Of a DNA stretch of 64,000 nt, positions 25,586-34,775 are shown one piece after another. Every line of letters starts with the position of its first letter. Position 1 is the first letter of the stretch. The notes under the pieces are model-generated. The model searched no databases. It was not told the DNA's origin and saw nothing but the letters and a program-made list of their open reading frames with translations. The translations under genes were made by a program, and so were the position numbers. The stretch comes from Lachnospiraceae bacterium (lineage in GTDB: Bacteria; Bacillota; Clostridia; Lachnospirales; Lachnospiraceae): the NCBI GenBank assembly GCA_017450065.1, contig JAFSYI010000085.1:124001-188000 (forward strand). Reading direction: 5' to 3'.

Positions 25586-26746
25586 TCACTGTTTTGAATT
25601 ATGTTTTATCTGATCCTCCAGCGGTTCCCTTATACGCTGTCTTGTTATTTCAACAAGATTAAGCGCCGTCACATCATGGAACGATGTTTTTACCGTATCC
25701 ATTGCTATAAGTGACTTAAGGCGGTCCGTCACCTGCTTAAGACCGGCAGCCTCCTGCATGTTGATGTAGTCTATAAGTATTATCCCGCTTAGATTTCTAA
25801 GCCTGATCTGTCTGCATATCTCATCCGTAGCTTCAAGATTGCATTTAAGAATGGCTTCTTCCTTATTCTTGTTCACATTCATGCTGCCTGTATTGACATC
25901 AATGGTATGAAGCGCTTCCGTTCTCTCTATGTAAAGGAAACCTCCGGATTTAAGCCATACCTTTTTGTTCTGGGCATCCTCCATGCCGGTATTTATTGAA
26001 TACAGCTTATCAAGAGGAAGAAGGCTGTCCGAGTACAATTCGATCTTAATTGCCGGATTTATCTGACCAAGAAATTTAATAACGCTCGAATTTAAAACGT
26101 CATATATTTCCTTATCGTCTGTTATTATTTTCTTAAGCCCTGAGACATCCGCATTAAAACAGTGTTTTACCCACTTATTGTCGGTTTTATGCAGAACACT
26201 TCCGCAGGTTCTTGTATCCTTGCTGCCCAGAATATCATCCATAACACCTGCAAGCTTATCTGCTTCAGACAGGACCTCACCAAGAGAGGCATTCTGGCAG
26301 TTGGTTCTTAACGTTATTCCATATTCAAGATCGCTTAAGAAGGATCCGTATCTTCTTTTAAGCTCACTCCTTTTTTCCGGATTCAGCTTTTTGGACATTG
26401 CCAGGTTTCTGTTTGCATTTGTCAGAATAACATACATTCCGCTTAATGTCAGATCGTCGGAAAATACGGGATCCTTGTCCTTTGATCCTGCTTTTTTAAG
26501 CTGAAGAGGCACAAGATCCCCCGTATTGTATTTGGTGCTGTTAAGGAAGCCTCTCCTGCCATGACCGTAATTAACGAAGCATGCATCTATTCCCTGCTGC
26601 TTCTCTTTTATTTCACACAGGAAAATATCGCCTATATTATCTTCTCCTTCATTGAAGAACTGATATTCAAGAGGGCGTTTTCCGTCAGTGCTCATAAAAA
26701 GAATAGCGTTATTGTATTTGGTCAACACAATCGTATTTTCATTCAT
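25586..26746 (-). CDS. Short ribonuclease E/G family protein
   Basis: A 386-residue RNase E/G homologue. The N-terminal S1-type segment is split around VGDIFLCEIKEKQQGIDACFVNYGHGRRGFL-type sequence (about 35-70). The catalytic domain carries IDVNTGSMN with the magnesium aspartate, and IILIDYINM with the second. The protein ends just after LVEITRQRIREPLEDQ, so the zinc-link cysteine motif and the small domain of longer RNase G proteins are missing; this is usual for clostridial short forms. Start overlaps the DUF2344 gene stop (ATGA). Likely role: RNA processing, target unknown. Confidence 0.85.
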   Translation of the reverse strand: MNENTIVLTKYNNAILFMSTDGKRPLEYQFFNEGEDNIGDIFLCEIKEKQQGIDACFVNYGHGRRGFLNSTKYNTGDLVPLQLKKAGSKDKDPVFSDDLTLSGMYVILTNANRNLAMSKKLNPEKRSELKRRYGSFLSDLEYGITLRTNCQNASLGEVLSEADKLAGVMDDILGSKDTRTCGSVLHKTDNKWVKHCFNADVSGLKKIITDDKEIYDVLNSSVIKFLGQINPAIKIELYSDSLLPLDKLYSINTGMEDAQNKKVWLKSGGFLYIERTEALHTIDVNTGSMNVNKNKEEAILKCNLEATDEICRQIRLRNLSGIILIDYINMQEAAGLKQVTDRLKSLIAMDTVKTSFHDVTALNLVEITRQRIREPLEDQIKHNSKQ

Positions 26747-27441
26747 TCAATATCATCTCCTATCTTATCAAGGCTTATACGTACTCCATCCGTTTCGGTG
26801 TATATCTCTTTTCTCTTTATAAGCAGAGCATGCTCCGGCATATGTATTTTAAGTCTGTCATAGACCGCTTTAATAACAAGCTCAGGCTTAATGTTTAACG
26901 TACTTCCGCATGAGAGACACATCCCTATTCTCTCTTCATTGCCCCATATTCCGTATATCCCCGGCTTAATATCGACATACATTTCATTCTTTTTCGTTTT
27001 CTTAAGGACAGATATCCGGGGCTCTTCATACATATCCTTTAGCGTTTCGAAGCAGGAAAAATCAGGTGCCATTGCATCTGAGAAGCTTACCTCGTAATCC
27101 GCGGCCTTAATACTGGCCATTGCATTTACGGCTCCCTCGGGAAGCTCTCTGAAAGAAAGGACCTTTATACCTTCAACATTCTGTTCATTCAGCCGTTTCA
27201 CAGCAATATCGGATGCTATTCTTTCTGTTATCTCAATATCAACATATTCGGCATCACTCTCAAGTCCGATACCAAGCGGCATGGCAAACGACATTATCTG
27301 ATGCGGGCTCATTCCTGTTGAATACGCTACCGGAATATCCGCACGCCTTAACAGCTTCTGAAAATACCTCATAACATCAAGATGTCCTATGAACTTCATC
27401 AAACCGTATTTGGAGAATTTGATCCTGACCTTAATATTCAT
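26743..27441 (-). CDS. TIGR03936/DUF2344 radical SAM-associated protein
   Basis: A 232-residue protein beginning MNIKVRIKFSKYGLMKFIGHLDVMRYFQ, the diagnostic start of the DUF2344 family. Members accompany or are fused to the TIGR03960 radical SAM protein, as here, and their function is not established. I favour the ATG at 27439-27441 by alignment to the family; an in-frame ATG at 27468 would add nine residues, and neither has a strong Shine-Dalgarno. It lies 34 bp (or 7 bp) after the radical SAM gene and overlaps the RNase E/G start. Confidence 0.82.
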   Translation of the reverse strand: MNIKVRIKFSKYGLMKFIGHLDVMRYFQKLLRRADIPVAYSTGMSPHQIMSFAMPLGIGLESDAEYVDIEITERIASDIAVKRLNEQNVEGIKVLSFRELPEGAVNAMASIKAADYEVSFSDAMAPDFSCFETLKDMYEEPRISVLKKTKKNEMYVDIKPGIYGIWGNEERIGMCLSCGSTLNIKPELVIKAVYDRLKIHMPEHALLIKRKEIYTETDGVRISLDKIGDDIE

Positions 27442-27475
27442 TCCATATACCCAATCAAGCCTTACCATCTAAAAC

Positions 27476-29338
27476 TTAAGCTTCAAAGCATACTCCGCCG
27501 CCGAACACTCTTGCTCCGCATCCGGAACATCCTGCCCTGCAGTTGGGCGTCACCTTTTCATTAATGGCGTTATCCCATTCCCGCTTAAGGAATTCCCTGC
27601 TCACACCTATATCGATCATATCCCACGGAAGGATTTCATCCGTGGAGCGCACTCTTGAAGTATAGAAAGCAGGATCCGTACCACAGGACTCAAAAGCCTC
27701 AAGCCATGGCTCCTCGTGAAACGTTTCCGTCCACGCATCAAACAGAGCACCTCTCTTATATGCTTCCTTAAGCACTGCGCCGAGTCTTCTGTCGCCCCGT
27801 GCAAACACTCCTTCAAGAATACTCACATCCGCCTCGTGCCAGTTATACTTAATACTCCTGCTGTTTAACTGTTCATGCATACAGTCATTTACGAAATGGG
27901 CCTTTTCCAGGAACTGCTCTTTTGTATTCATTGAGGCCCACTGGAAAGGAGTAAACGGTTTGGGAACAAAAAAGGATGTCGAAGTTACTATCTGTACCCT
28001 GCTCTTACGTTCGGATTTGGGGATCAGCTCATAATAAAGTCTGGCGATCTCATTGGAAAGCTCTGCTATACCACGCATATCGTCCTCCGTTTCAGTGGGA
28101 AGACCAAGCATGAAATACAGCTTAACTCTTGACCAGCCCCCAAGAAATGCCTCCGAAGCTCCTTTCAGGATATCCTCCTGTGTCAGTCCTTTATTTATAA
28201 CATTCCTTAATCTCTGTGAACCGGCTTCAGGCGCAAACGTAAGGGAACTCTTTCTTACATCCTGTATACGGCTCATTACATCCAGAGAGAAAGCATCTAT
28301 TCTTAATGAAGGAAGTGAAATATTAAGTCTCTTTTCCTCTGCATATTGAACAAGGAAATCCACCAGTTCCTTAAGGTGTGAATAATCGCTCGAGCTTAAA
28401 GAGCTTAAAGATATCTCTTCATGCCCTGTATTATTAAGCATACTGACTGCATATGATTTCAACAGCTCCACATCACGTTCTCTTACGGGTCTGTACAGCA
28501 TTCCGGCCTGACAGAAACGGCAGCCTCTTATACAGCCTCTCTGGATTTCCAGCGTAACCCTGTCCTGGGTAACCTTTATAAACGGGACGATAGGTTTAAT
28601 AGGATAATAGGTATCCGAAAGATGCATTTCTATTTCCTTGCGTATAACAGCAGGAACATCATCATATACGGGTTTAAACGAAGCAATCAGACCCTCAGCA
28701 TCATATTCCACATTATAAAGAGACGGAACATACATTCCTCCTATGCCGGATACCCTGTGAAGGAACTCATTCCTTGATACTCCGGCAGACCTGCATTCCT
28801 TATACAGATCGATAAGCGCTCTGTAGGCTGTCTCTCCCTCTCCTATATAAAAAATGTCAAAGAAATCCGCAAGCGGCTCCGGATTGTAGGTACAGGGACC
28901 GCCTCCTATTACTATCGGATGCTCCCATGTCCTCTCCTTAGAATCAAATGGAATATGCGCAAGATCAAGTATCTGGAGCACATTTGTATAGCACATCTCA
29001 TACTGAAGCGTTATACCGAGAAAATCAAACTCATGCAGCGGATCCTGGGACTCAAGGGCAAAAAGAGGGATATTTTTTTCCTTCATGATCGCATGAAGAT
29101 CTGTCCACGGAGAATAAACACGTTCGCACCACACATCATCGAACGCGTTTAACATAGAATACAGTATCTGTATTCCCAGGTGAGACATGCCTATCTCATA
29201 TACATCGGGAAAACACATGGCAAACCGCACCACTCCGTTGCCGGGCTCCTTGACCACGCTGTTAACCTCATTACCGATATATCTGGCAGGCTTCTCAACC
29301 GTTAATAATATATCATCGCTTAATGCCTGTTTACCCAT
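27476..29338 (-). CDS. TIGR03960-type B12-binding radical SAM protein
   Basis: A 620-residue protein. The N-terminal part (about 45-190) looks like a B12-binding Rossmann domain, including FAMCFPDVYEIGMSHLGIQIL. The radical SAM core has the 4Fe-4S motif CIRGCRFC beginning near C269, followed by QAGMLYRPVRERD. The C-terminus has a further cysteine cluster, NCRAGCSGCGARVFGGGVC, that may bind a second cluster. The family is conserved with DUF2344 and often RNase G and is suspected of RNA or ribosome modification, but the substrate is unknown. It is the first gene of the long 29.3-18.5 kb run. Confidence 0.87.
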   Translation of the reverse strand: MGKQALSDDILLTVEKPARYIGNEVNSVVKEPGNGVVRFAMCFPDVYEIGMSHLGIQILYSMLNAFDDVWCERVYSPWTDLHAIMKEKNIPLFALESQDPLHEFDFLGITLQYEMCYTNVLQILDLAHIPFDSKERTWEHPIVIGGGPCTYNPEPLADFFDIFYIGEGETAYRALIDLYKECRSAGVSRNEFLHRVSGIGGMYVPSLYNVEYDAEGLIASFKPVYDDVPAVIRKEIEMHLSDTYYPIKPIVPFIKVTQDRVTLEIQRGCIRGCRFCQAGMLYRPVRERDVELLKSYAVSMLNNTGHEEISLSSLSSSDYSHLKELVDFLVQYAEEKRLNISLPSLRIDAFSLDVMSRIQDVRKSSLTFAPEAGSQRLRNVINKGLTQEDILKGASEAFLGGWSRVKLYFMLGLPTETEDDMRGIAELSNEIARLYYELIPKSERKSRVQIVTSTSFFVPKPFTPFQWASMNTKEQFLEKAHFVNDCMHEQLNSRSIKYNWHEADVSILEGVFARGDRRLGAVLKEAYKRGALFDAWTETFHEEPWLEAFESCGTDPAFYTSRVRSTDEILPWDMIDIGVSREFLKREWDNAINEKVTPNCRAGCSGCGARVFGGGVCFEA

Positions 29339-29376
29339 AATTTTTTATAACCTTTGTTTACCGGCCGCAGTAAAAT

Positions 29377-29405
29377 ATTATACTATACCGTCTGAGCTTT
29401 TACAA
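29377..29405 (-). promoter_or_regulatory. Promoter of the radical SAM-rng-mutSL-miaA run
   Basis: On the minus strand, -35 TTGTAA (29405-29400), a 17-base spacer and a perfect -10 TATAAT (29382-29377). The -35 and spacer lie within the last codons and stop codon of the decayed anti-sigma-like gene. The leader to the start codon is about 32 nt. Confidence 0.65.
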
Positions 29406-29595
29406 ACTTAAGCATCAGATCATTTCTGTCCTCAATCCTGCTGTAGATCATTTCATCCGAATACATTTTGGCAAGCATAATACCCATTCCTCCGGTATCA
29501 AGCTCTTCGACTTCTCGAAATAAAATCTTATACTGTCTGCCTCTGAATAATTGACTATATTTGCAAAAATCTTTCCGGCATTTATTTTAAAATGC
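29383..29595 (-). pseudogene. Remnant of an RsbW/HATPase-type anti-sigma factor gene
   Basis: The 304-bp gap between the radical SAM gene and hisIE is not empty. On the minus strand one frame encodes AGKIFANIVNYSEADSIRFY, which looks like the N-box of RsbW/SpoIIAB-type GHKL kinases. A second frame encodes LDTGGMGIMLAKMYSDEM and continues to a TAG stop at 29385-29383, which looks like the G2 box and C-terminal strand of the same family. The frame changes near 29510-29525 and the central ATP-lid part is missing, so the gene is broken by an internal deletion. No intact start is seen after the his terminator. Confidence 0.65.
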
Positions 29596-29627
29596 GAAGT
29601 AATCCTTTCCGAATCACTCCGCATTTC
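29589..29627 (-). terminator. Terminator after hisIE
   Basis: About 16 bases past the hisIE stop, AAATGCGGAGT pairs with ACTTCGCATTT (one G-U), with further partial pairing inside, followed by TTTTAAAATAAA. The U-run is short, so termination may be partial. Confidence 0.55.
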
Positions 29628-29642
29628 AACTATCAGATATTA

Positions 29643-30917
29643 TTAACGGTCAGCCAGTTCCTTAACGATATCATTCCAGTCAAGCCCGCATTCAACCATA
29701 AGCACCATTACATGATAGAGGAAATCGGCTATTTCGTATTTGACCTCCTCCTTATCCGGATTCTTTGCGGCTATCACTATCTCGGTAGCTTCCTCTCCAA
29801 CCTTCTTAAGTATCTTGTCTATACCCTTGTCAAACAGATAGTTTGTATATGAACCTTCTTTGGGATTATTCCTTCTGTCCGTTATAACATCATACACTTT
29901 TTCAAAAACCTTCAGAGGGTTTGCAGCCACCGCATCCGTCTTGACAATTTCATTAAAGAAACAGCTGTAGCTTCCGGTATGACATGCATTCCCTATCTGG
30001 GCTACCTTTGCAAGGATCGTATCCATATCACAGTCGGCGGTTAGTGATTTTACATACTGATAATGACCCGATGTTTCACCCTTCACCCACAATTCATCCC
30101 GGCTTCTCGAATAATAGGTCATTATACCTGTTTCTATTGTCTTATTATAAGCCTCCTCATTCATGTATGCAACCATAAGCACCTCATCGGTCTTATAGTC
30201 CTGTACAACAACCGTAACATGTCCGTCGGTGTTTTTCTTGAAATCACCGAAGGTATACGGGCTGCTGAATATACATGTCTCTATGCCGGATTCCTTAAGC
30301 TCACGCTTTGTTTTCATAAGGCTTCCGATATTCTCATTTGCAAAACGTCCTGAAATACCGGTTACACATTCTTTTGCAAGTATCTTTTTTGCGGATTCAG
30401 TTCCTGTCTCTTCCGTAACAGGTATCATATGAAGCCCTCTGTAACTGTCCACGATCTTGTCGTCCAGAAGAAGTACTCCCGATGTATATTCCCTTATCCG
30501 GTCAACAGATTCAAGCACCTGCTCCTCTGCATCCGCGCAGACCATTATCTTGTCCTTCGAAAACCTTTTGCTGACCTCTTCTATCAGTTCGATATTTCCC
30601 TGCTTGGCAAGGTTAAGCGCAGCTGCACTGCAGCTTGCGTACAGTATCTTCTTAACGTCCTCGCTCCTGTCGATGTTGCCTGCCCCGATAACAGGGATAT
30701 CGATCTCTCTGTTAATGCTCCTCATTATATGCAGTGCTTCTTCGTGCGAAGCATCATCATATGACTGATCAAAGATTATAAGCATATCTGCACCGCTGTT
30801 ACAGCATTTCACTGCATACCCGACAGGATCCTCACTTATTATCTTTTCATCAGTGAAATCTTCATAAAGCATTCCGTCCTTAAGATAAAGGCACGGGATT
30901 ATTTTCTTATTATCCAT
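29643..30917 (-). CDS. hisIE: HisIE (PRA-cyclohydrolase/PRA-PP hydrolase) with extra N-terminal HisF-like domain
   Basis: A 424-residue protein. Residues from about 230 to 330 are HisI (phosphoribosyl-AMP cyclohydrolase), with WVKGETSGHYQYV, ADCDMDTIL and CHTGSYSCF metal and active-site motifs. Residues from about 334 are HisE (phosphoribosyl-ATP pyrophosphohydrolase), with GEEATEIVIAAKN and YEIADFLYHVMVLM. Residues 1-200 resemble the HisF/HisA barrel (KIIPCLYLKDG, GAGNIDRSEDVKKIL), but the catalytic Asp of HisF (CLDVKDG) is Tyr11 here, so this part is probably not an active cyclase. HisIE carries out steps 2 and 3 of histidine synthesis. Its start overlaps the hisB stop by one base. Confidence 0.9.
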   Translation of the reverse strand: MDNKKIIPCLYLKDGMLYEDFTDEKIISEDPVGYAVKCCNSGADMLIIFDQSYDDASHEEALHIMRSINREIDIPVIGAGNIDRSEDVKKILYASCSAAALNLAKQGNIELIEEVSKRFSKDKIMVCADAEEQVLESVDRIREYTSGVLLLDDKIVDSYRGLHMIPVTEETGTESAKKILAKECVTGISGRFANENIGSLMKTKRELKESGIETCIFSSPYTFGDFKKNTDGHVTVVVQDYKTDEVLMVAYMNEEAYNKTIETGIMTYYSRSRDELWVKGETSGHYQYVKSLTADCDMDTILAKVAQIGNACHTGSYSCFFNEIVKTDAVAANPLKVFEKVYDVITDRRNNPKEGSYTNYLFDKGIDKILKKVGEEATEIVIAAKNPDKEEVKYEIADFLYHVMVLMVECGLDWNDIVKELADR

Positions 30918-31507
30918 TACAGGGTTCCTTTCGTAGATAAAACATCGCTTATTCTCTCATCATAGCTTACTGCCATGTCAAGTGCTTTGGCAAAGGATTT
31001 AAACATCGCTTCAGCTATGTGATGGGAATTGATTCCCGATATTACCTTTATATGCAGGTTCATCATTGCCGCATAGCTTACCGAATAGAAGAATTCCCTG
31101 ATAAGCTCTGTATCAAGATATCCGATTCTCTCCGTATCGAAAGAAGCTTCGTATGAGAAATAGGGTCTGCCGCACAGATCTATGGCGCACAGCACAAGGG
31201 CATCATCCATCGGAAGGATCATATATCCGTACCTTTTAATGCCTTTCTTGTTTCCTACAGCTTTTCTTATCGCATTCCCAAGCACAATGCCTGTATCCTC
31301 GACTGTATGATGCCCGTCAACATTCAGGTCTCCGGCTACATCAAGCTTCATATCAAACAAGCCGTGTTTGGTAAATCCCTCAAGCATATGGTCAAAGAAA
31401 CCTATGCCTGTCTCAATCTCGGCATTTCCGTTACCATCCAGATTAAGCTCCATCGTTATTTGGGTTTCCTTTGTTTCTCTTTTTACTTTTCCGATCCTGT
31501 TTTCCAT
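30917..31507 (-). CDS. hisB: Imidazoleglycerol-phosphate dehydratase
   Basis: A 196-residue manganese enzyme of histidine synthesis. It shows the duplicated histidine-rich motifs: GFFDHMLEGFTKHG, DGHHTVEDTGIVLG and GINSHHIAEAMFKS. It is monofunctional, without the phosphatase domain of the enterobacterial HisB. It follows hisD after 43 bp and touches hisIE. Confidence 0.96.
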   Translation of the reverse strand: MENRIGKVKRETKETQITMELNLDGNGNAEIETGIGFFDHMLEGFTKHGLFDMKLDVAGDLNVDGHHTVEDTGIVLGNAIRKAVGNKKGIKRYGYMILPMDDALVLCAIDLCGRPYFSYEASFDTERIGYLDTELIREFFYSVSYAAMMNLHIKVISGINSHHIAEAMFKSFAKALDMAVSYDERISDVLSTKGTL

Positions 31508-31550
31508 TTTCCTCTCCCGCCATAACTGTACCTGTCAGGTTATTTACCCG

Positions 31551-32843
31551 TTAAACATCAAATCTTACTCTGATCGAATTGGCATGTGCCGTCAGTCCTT
31601 CCGCATTTGCGAAAGCAATAATATCGTCTCCGGCTTTCTTAAGTGCCTCCTCCGAATACGATATTATACTGGTTCTTTTGATAAACGCATCCACTCCCAA
31701 CGGCGAGAAGAATCTTGCGGTCCCGTTTGTCGGAAGTACATGATTCGGCCCTGCATAATAATCACCGAGTGGCTCCGATGAATTCTCACCGATGAAGATG
31801 GCACCTGCATTCCTTATCCGGGTCATTACACCGAATGCATCCTTTGTAAGTATCTCCAAATGCTCCGATGCGATCTCGTTTGCGGTATCACAGGCGTCTT
31901 TAATATTGTCTGCCACAAGAATGTATCCGTAATTTTCCAGTGATTTAAGTATTATATCCCTTCTTTCAAGCTGTTCCGTGAATCTGTCGACCTCTTCACT
32001 TACCTTTTCCGCCAGTTCTTCGGATGTGGTTATAAGTATTGCGGAAGCAAGCTGATCATGTTCTGCCTGAGACAGAAGATCTGCGGCTACATATTTGGGG
32101 TTGGCTGTTTCATCTGCGATCACCAGTATCTCGCTCGGACCCGCAACGCTGTCTATCCCGACATGACCGAATACCGCCTTCTTGGCCAGCGCCACAAAAA
32201 TATTACCCGGACCAACGATCTTATCTACCTTGGGAACGGATTCTGTTCCGAATGCAAGTGCGGCGATCGCCTGAGCACCCCCGACCTTGTATATTTCCTT
32301 TACTCCTGCGATCTTAGCAGCCACAAGAGTTCCGGGATATACCTTTCCGTCGGCTCCAGGCGGTGTGGTCATTATTATCCTGTCCACCCCCGCAACTGCC
32401 GCAGGGATGATATTCATAAGCGTCGATGACGGATACGCCGCTTTACCGCCCGGAACATAGACTCCCACCTTTTCAATGGGAGTTATTTTCTGCCCGAGAA
32501 TGGTACCGTCCTCTCCGGTATCGATCCAGCTGTTAAGCTTCTGCTTCTCGTGAAAAGACCTTATATTGGCAGCGGCACGCTCCATTACTCCTATAAGATC
32601 CCTGTCATAACCGTTATATGCTTCATTTATTTCTTCTTCGGTCACACGTATATTTCCGGCATTTAATGAAAATTTATCGAATTTATGCGTAAGCTCAAAC
32701 AAAGCCTCATCACCGTTGCTGCGGACATTATCAAGTATCTCCTTTACGGTGTTTTCATATTCCGTATACTGGGCCGGGCTCCTCTTCAAAAGGTTGGTCA
32801 TTATATCCCGCCGGGTTTCATCGTTAAGTCTGACAATTCTCAT
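31551..32843 (-). CDS. hisD: Histidinol dehydrogenase
   Basis: A 430-residue zinc- and NAD-dependent enzyme for the last two steps of histidine synthesis. Family blocks are VPGGKAAYPSSTLMN, GGAQAIAALAFGTESVPKVDKIVGPGN, IDSVAGPSEILVIAD, SQAEHDQLASA and GPNHVLPTNGTARF. Length is standard. Its start overlaps the hisG stop by four bases (ATGA type). Confidence 0.97.
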   Translation of the reverse strand: MRIVRLNDETRRDIMTNLLKRSPAQYTEYENTVKEILDNVRSNGDEALFELTHKFDKFSLNAGNIRVTEEEINEAYNGYDRDLIGVMERAAANIRSFHEKQKLNSWIDTGEDGTILGQKITPIEKVGVYVPGGKAAYPSSTLMNIIPAAVAGVDRIIMTTPPGADGKVYPGTLVAAKIAGVKEIYKVGGAQAIAALAFGTESVPKVDKIVGPGNIFVALAKKAVFGHVGIDSVAGPSEILVIADETANPKYVAADLLSQAEHDQLASAILITTSEELAEKVSEEVDRFTEQLERRDIILKSLENYGYILVADNIKDACDTANEIASEHLEILTKDAFGVMTRIRNAGAIFIGENSSEPLGDYYAGPNHVLPTNGTARFFSPLGVDAFIKRTSIISYSEEALKKAGDDIIAFANAEGLTAHANSIRVRFDV

Positions 32844-33478
32844 AATCTCTCCTTTATACTGCGTATAAGCTTATTTATCCGCTCCGCCTCCATCTTCATG
32901 CTGACCTGGTTTACTATCATCCGGGCTGAAAGGGGACAGACCTCTTCCAGAACCATAAGCCCGTTTTCCCTAAGAGTTGATCCTGTCTCCACTATATCAA
33001 CTATAACCTCTGACAGACCTACGATCGGTGCCAGCTCTATCGATCCGTTCAGCTTTATTATATCAACGGTCTGATGCTTTTTATTATAGAAATAATCCTT
33101 GGCTATGTGAGGATACTTGGTAGCAACCCTGATCATTTCATGGTGCTTTAAAAGCTCTGCGGATGATTCGGGACCGCATACACACATTCGGCACTTACCG
33201 AATCCAAGATCCAGAACCTCGTAGCATTTCCTGTTTTCTTCCATTATGGTGTCCTTGCCCACAACTCCGATATCTGCCGCACCGTATTCAACATAGGTCG
33301 GAACATCGGGACCCTTTGCAAGGAAGAACTTAAGCTTAAGTTCTTCGTTCACAAATATGAGCTTCCTTGTTGTCTTGTCCTTCATTTCCTCACAGGTAAT
33401 GCCTATCTCTTCAAGAAGCTGAAGAGTCTTATTCGCAAGCCTGCCTTTTCCCAATGCAAATGTAATATAGTTCATCAT
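32840..33478 (-). CDS. hisG: ATP phosphoribosyltransferase, short form
   Basis: A 212-residue catalytic subunit for the first committed step (ATP plus PRPP). It begins ITFALGKGRLANKTLQLLEE and has DVPTYVEYGAADIGVVGKD and the PRPP-loop VDIVETGSTLREN. The C-terminal regulatory domain of long HisG is absent, so it needs HisZ, which is encoded immediately upstream. The two together form the histidine-feedback-regulated complex. Confidence 0.96.
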   Translation of the reverse strand: MMNYITFALGKGRLANKTLQLLEEIGITCEEMKDKTTRKLIFVNEELKLKFFLAKGPDVPTYVEYGAADIGVVGKDTIMEENRKCYEVLDLGFGKCRMCVCGPESSAELLKHHEMIRVATKYPHIAKDYFYNKKHQTVDIIKLNGSIELAPIVGLSEVIVDIVETGSTLRENGLMVLEEVCPLSARMIVNQVSMKMEAERINKLIRSIKERL

Positions 33479-33511
33479 TCCCCCGGACTTTCATTTATAT
33501 TTTATGTATCT

Positions 33512-34687
33512 CTATCTTATGATCGTGAAGCCTCTGTCTTTCGCAAACAGTTCTGTCTTTTCCTTACCGTATGCGGTTTCGTTCATGATAACTGCCCGTT
33601 TCCCCGCTTTTCTTATTTTGGAGGCCTGCTCATAAGCCTTTCCCCTGTTCTTACTGTTATACAGTATCAGATAACTCTCATCTTTTTCCAAAGAAATATC
33701 GATCTTCTGTCTTTCCAGTATTGAAAGAAGCTGGTCTATTCTTATACAGAATCCTACGGCTGCGGCTTTTTTCCCGAATTCCGATAACAGGTTATCATAT
33801 CTTCCTCCCTTTATTACGGCATCTCCGCTTCCGTAAGTATAAGCCCTGAATATTATACCCGTATAATAATTGTATTTACTGAGCATTCCAAGATCGAAGG
33901 AAATATAGTCGGCCACTCCGTTTTTCTCAAGCATTCCGTAGATTGAAACCAGTCTTTTCAGTGCATCCTTCGCTCTGCCGTTGCTTACATAACTCTCTGC
34001 TTCCTTAAGTATGTCTATACCTCCGAACAGTTCGGGGATGCGTGAAAAAATATCCTTTACATCATCGCTTATTTCGAGGGAGTCGAGGATATCCCTTGTT
34101 CCGAAATAGTTCTTATCATTTATCATTTCGCGAAGAAGCAGTTCATTCTCCTCATCTATACCGTATTCACCGCAGAGTCCCTTGAAGAATTCAAGATTGC
34201 CTATGCTTATCTGAAAATCTTTAAGTCCGCAGCTTATAAGTGCTTCTACCGTCATAAGGATCATTTCCACATCAGCGTCTTCACTGCCGTCGTTTATAAG
34301 CTCAACGCCTATTTCCGTATTCTCTTTAAGCCTACCCTGATAATCGGTGGAATTATTAAATGTGGATCCTACATAGCAGAATCTTAAAGGCATCGTCTCC
34401 TCAGTAAAATACTTTGCGGTCGCCCTTGCTATCGACGGAGTGAAATCCGGCCTGAGAGCCAGGGTATTTCCCTCCTTATCAAAGAATTTGTACAGCTCGC
34501 GCGAAGGTATTGTGCCGATATTTCCCGAAAAAATATCAAAGAATTCAAATGTCGGTGTCTTTATATCTTCATATCCGTATCTGCCGATAAGCGTCTTAAG
34601 TGTGCTGCACACCTTAAGCTTCTTCTTCAGTTCATCTCCGTAATTATCCCTGACGCCCTCAGGCGTATGGATCAGCTTATTCTCCAT
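33512..34687 (-). CDS. hisZ: ATP phosphoribosyltransferase regulatory subunit
   Basis: A 391-residue paralogue of histidyl-tRNA synthetase that lacks aminoacylation function and regulates the short HisG. It has class II synthetase motif traces: TPTFEFFDIF, LALRPDFTPSIARATAKYF (motif 2-like, where HisRS has LRPEGT) and VIKGGRYDNLLSEFGKKAAAVGFCI. It is the first gene of the his operon, with AGGAGA before the ATG. The C-terminal anticodon-binding-like part is short. Confidence 0.93.
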   Translation of the reverse strand: MENKLIHTPEGVRDNYGDELKKKLKVCSTLKTLIGRYGYEDIKTPTFEFFDIFSGNIGTIPSRELYKFFDKEGNTLALRPDFTPSIARATAKYFTEETMPLRFCYVGSTFNNSTDYQGRLKENTEIGVELINDGSEDADVEMILMTVEALISCGLKDFQISIGNLEFFKGLCGEYGIDEENELLLREMINDKNYFGTRDILDSLEISDDVKDIFSRIPELFGGIDILKEAESYVSNGRAKDALKRLVSIYGMLEKNGVADYISFDLGMLSKYNYYTGIIFRAYTYGSGDAVIKGGRYDNLLSEFGKKAAAVGFCIRIDQLLSILERQKIDISLEKDESYLILYNSKNRGKAYEQASKIRKAGKRAVIMNETAYGKEKTELFAKDRGFTIIR

Positions 34688-34775
34688 GTTATCTCCTGTA
34701 CACAGGCAGTCATTTATGCCCGGTCAATTTCCGTTTGTGCTTTAGTGTTGTAATGTGTTATCAGACCACCGCAAA

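Noticed and set aside
34688..34775. Histidine leader peptide, attenuator or T-box before hisZ
   Set aside because: The leader is only about 80 nt, with no run of His codons, no T-box sequence and only a 4-bp hairpin near the ribosome-binding site.
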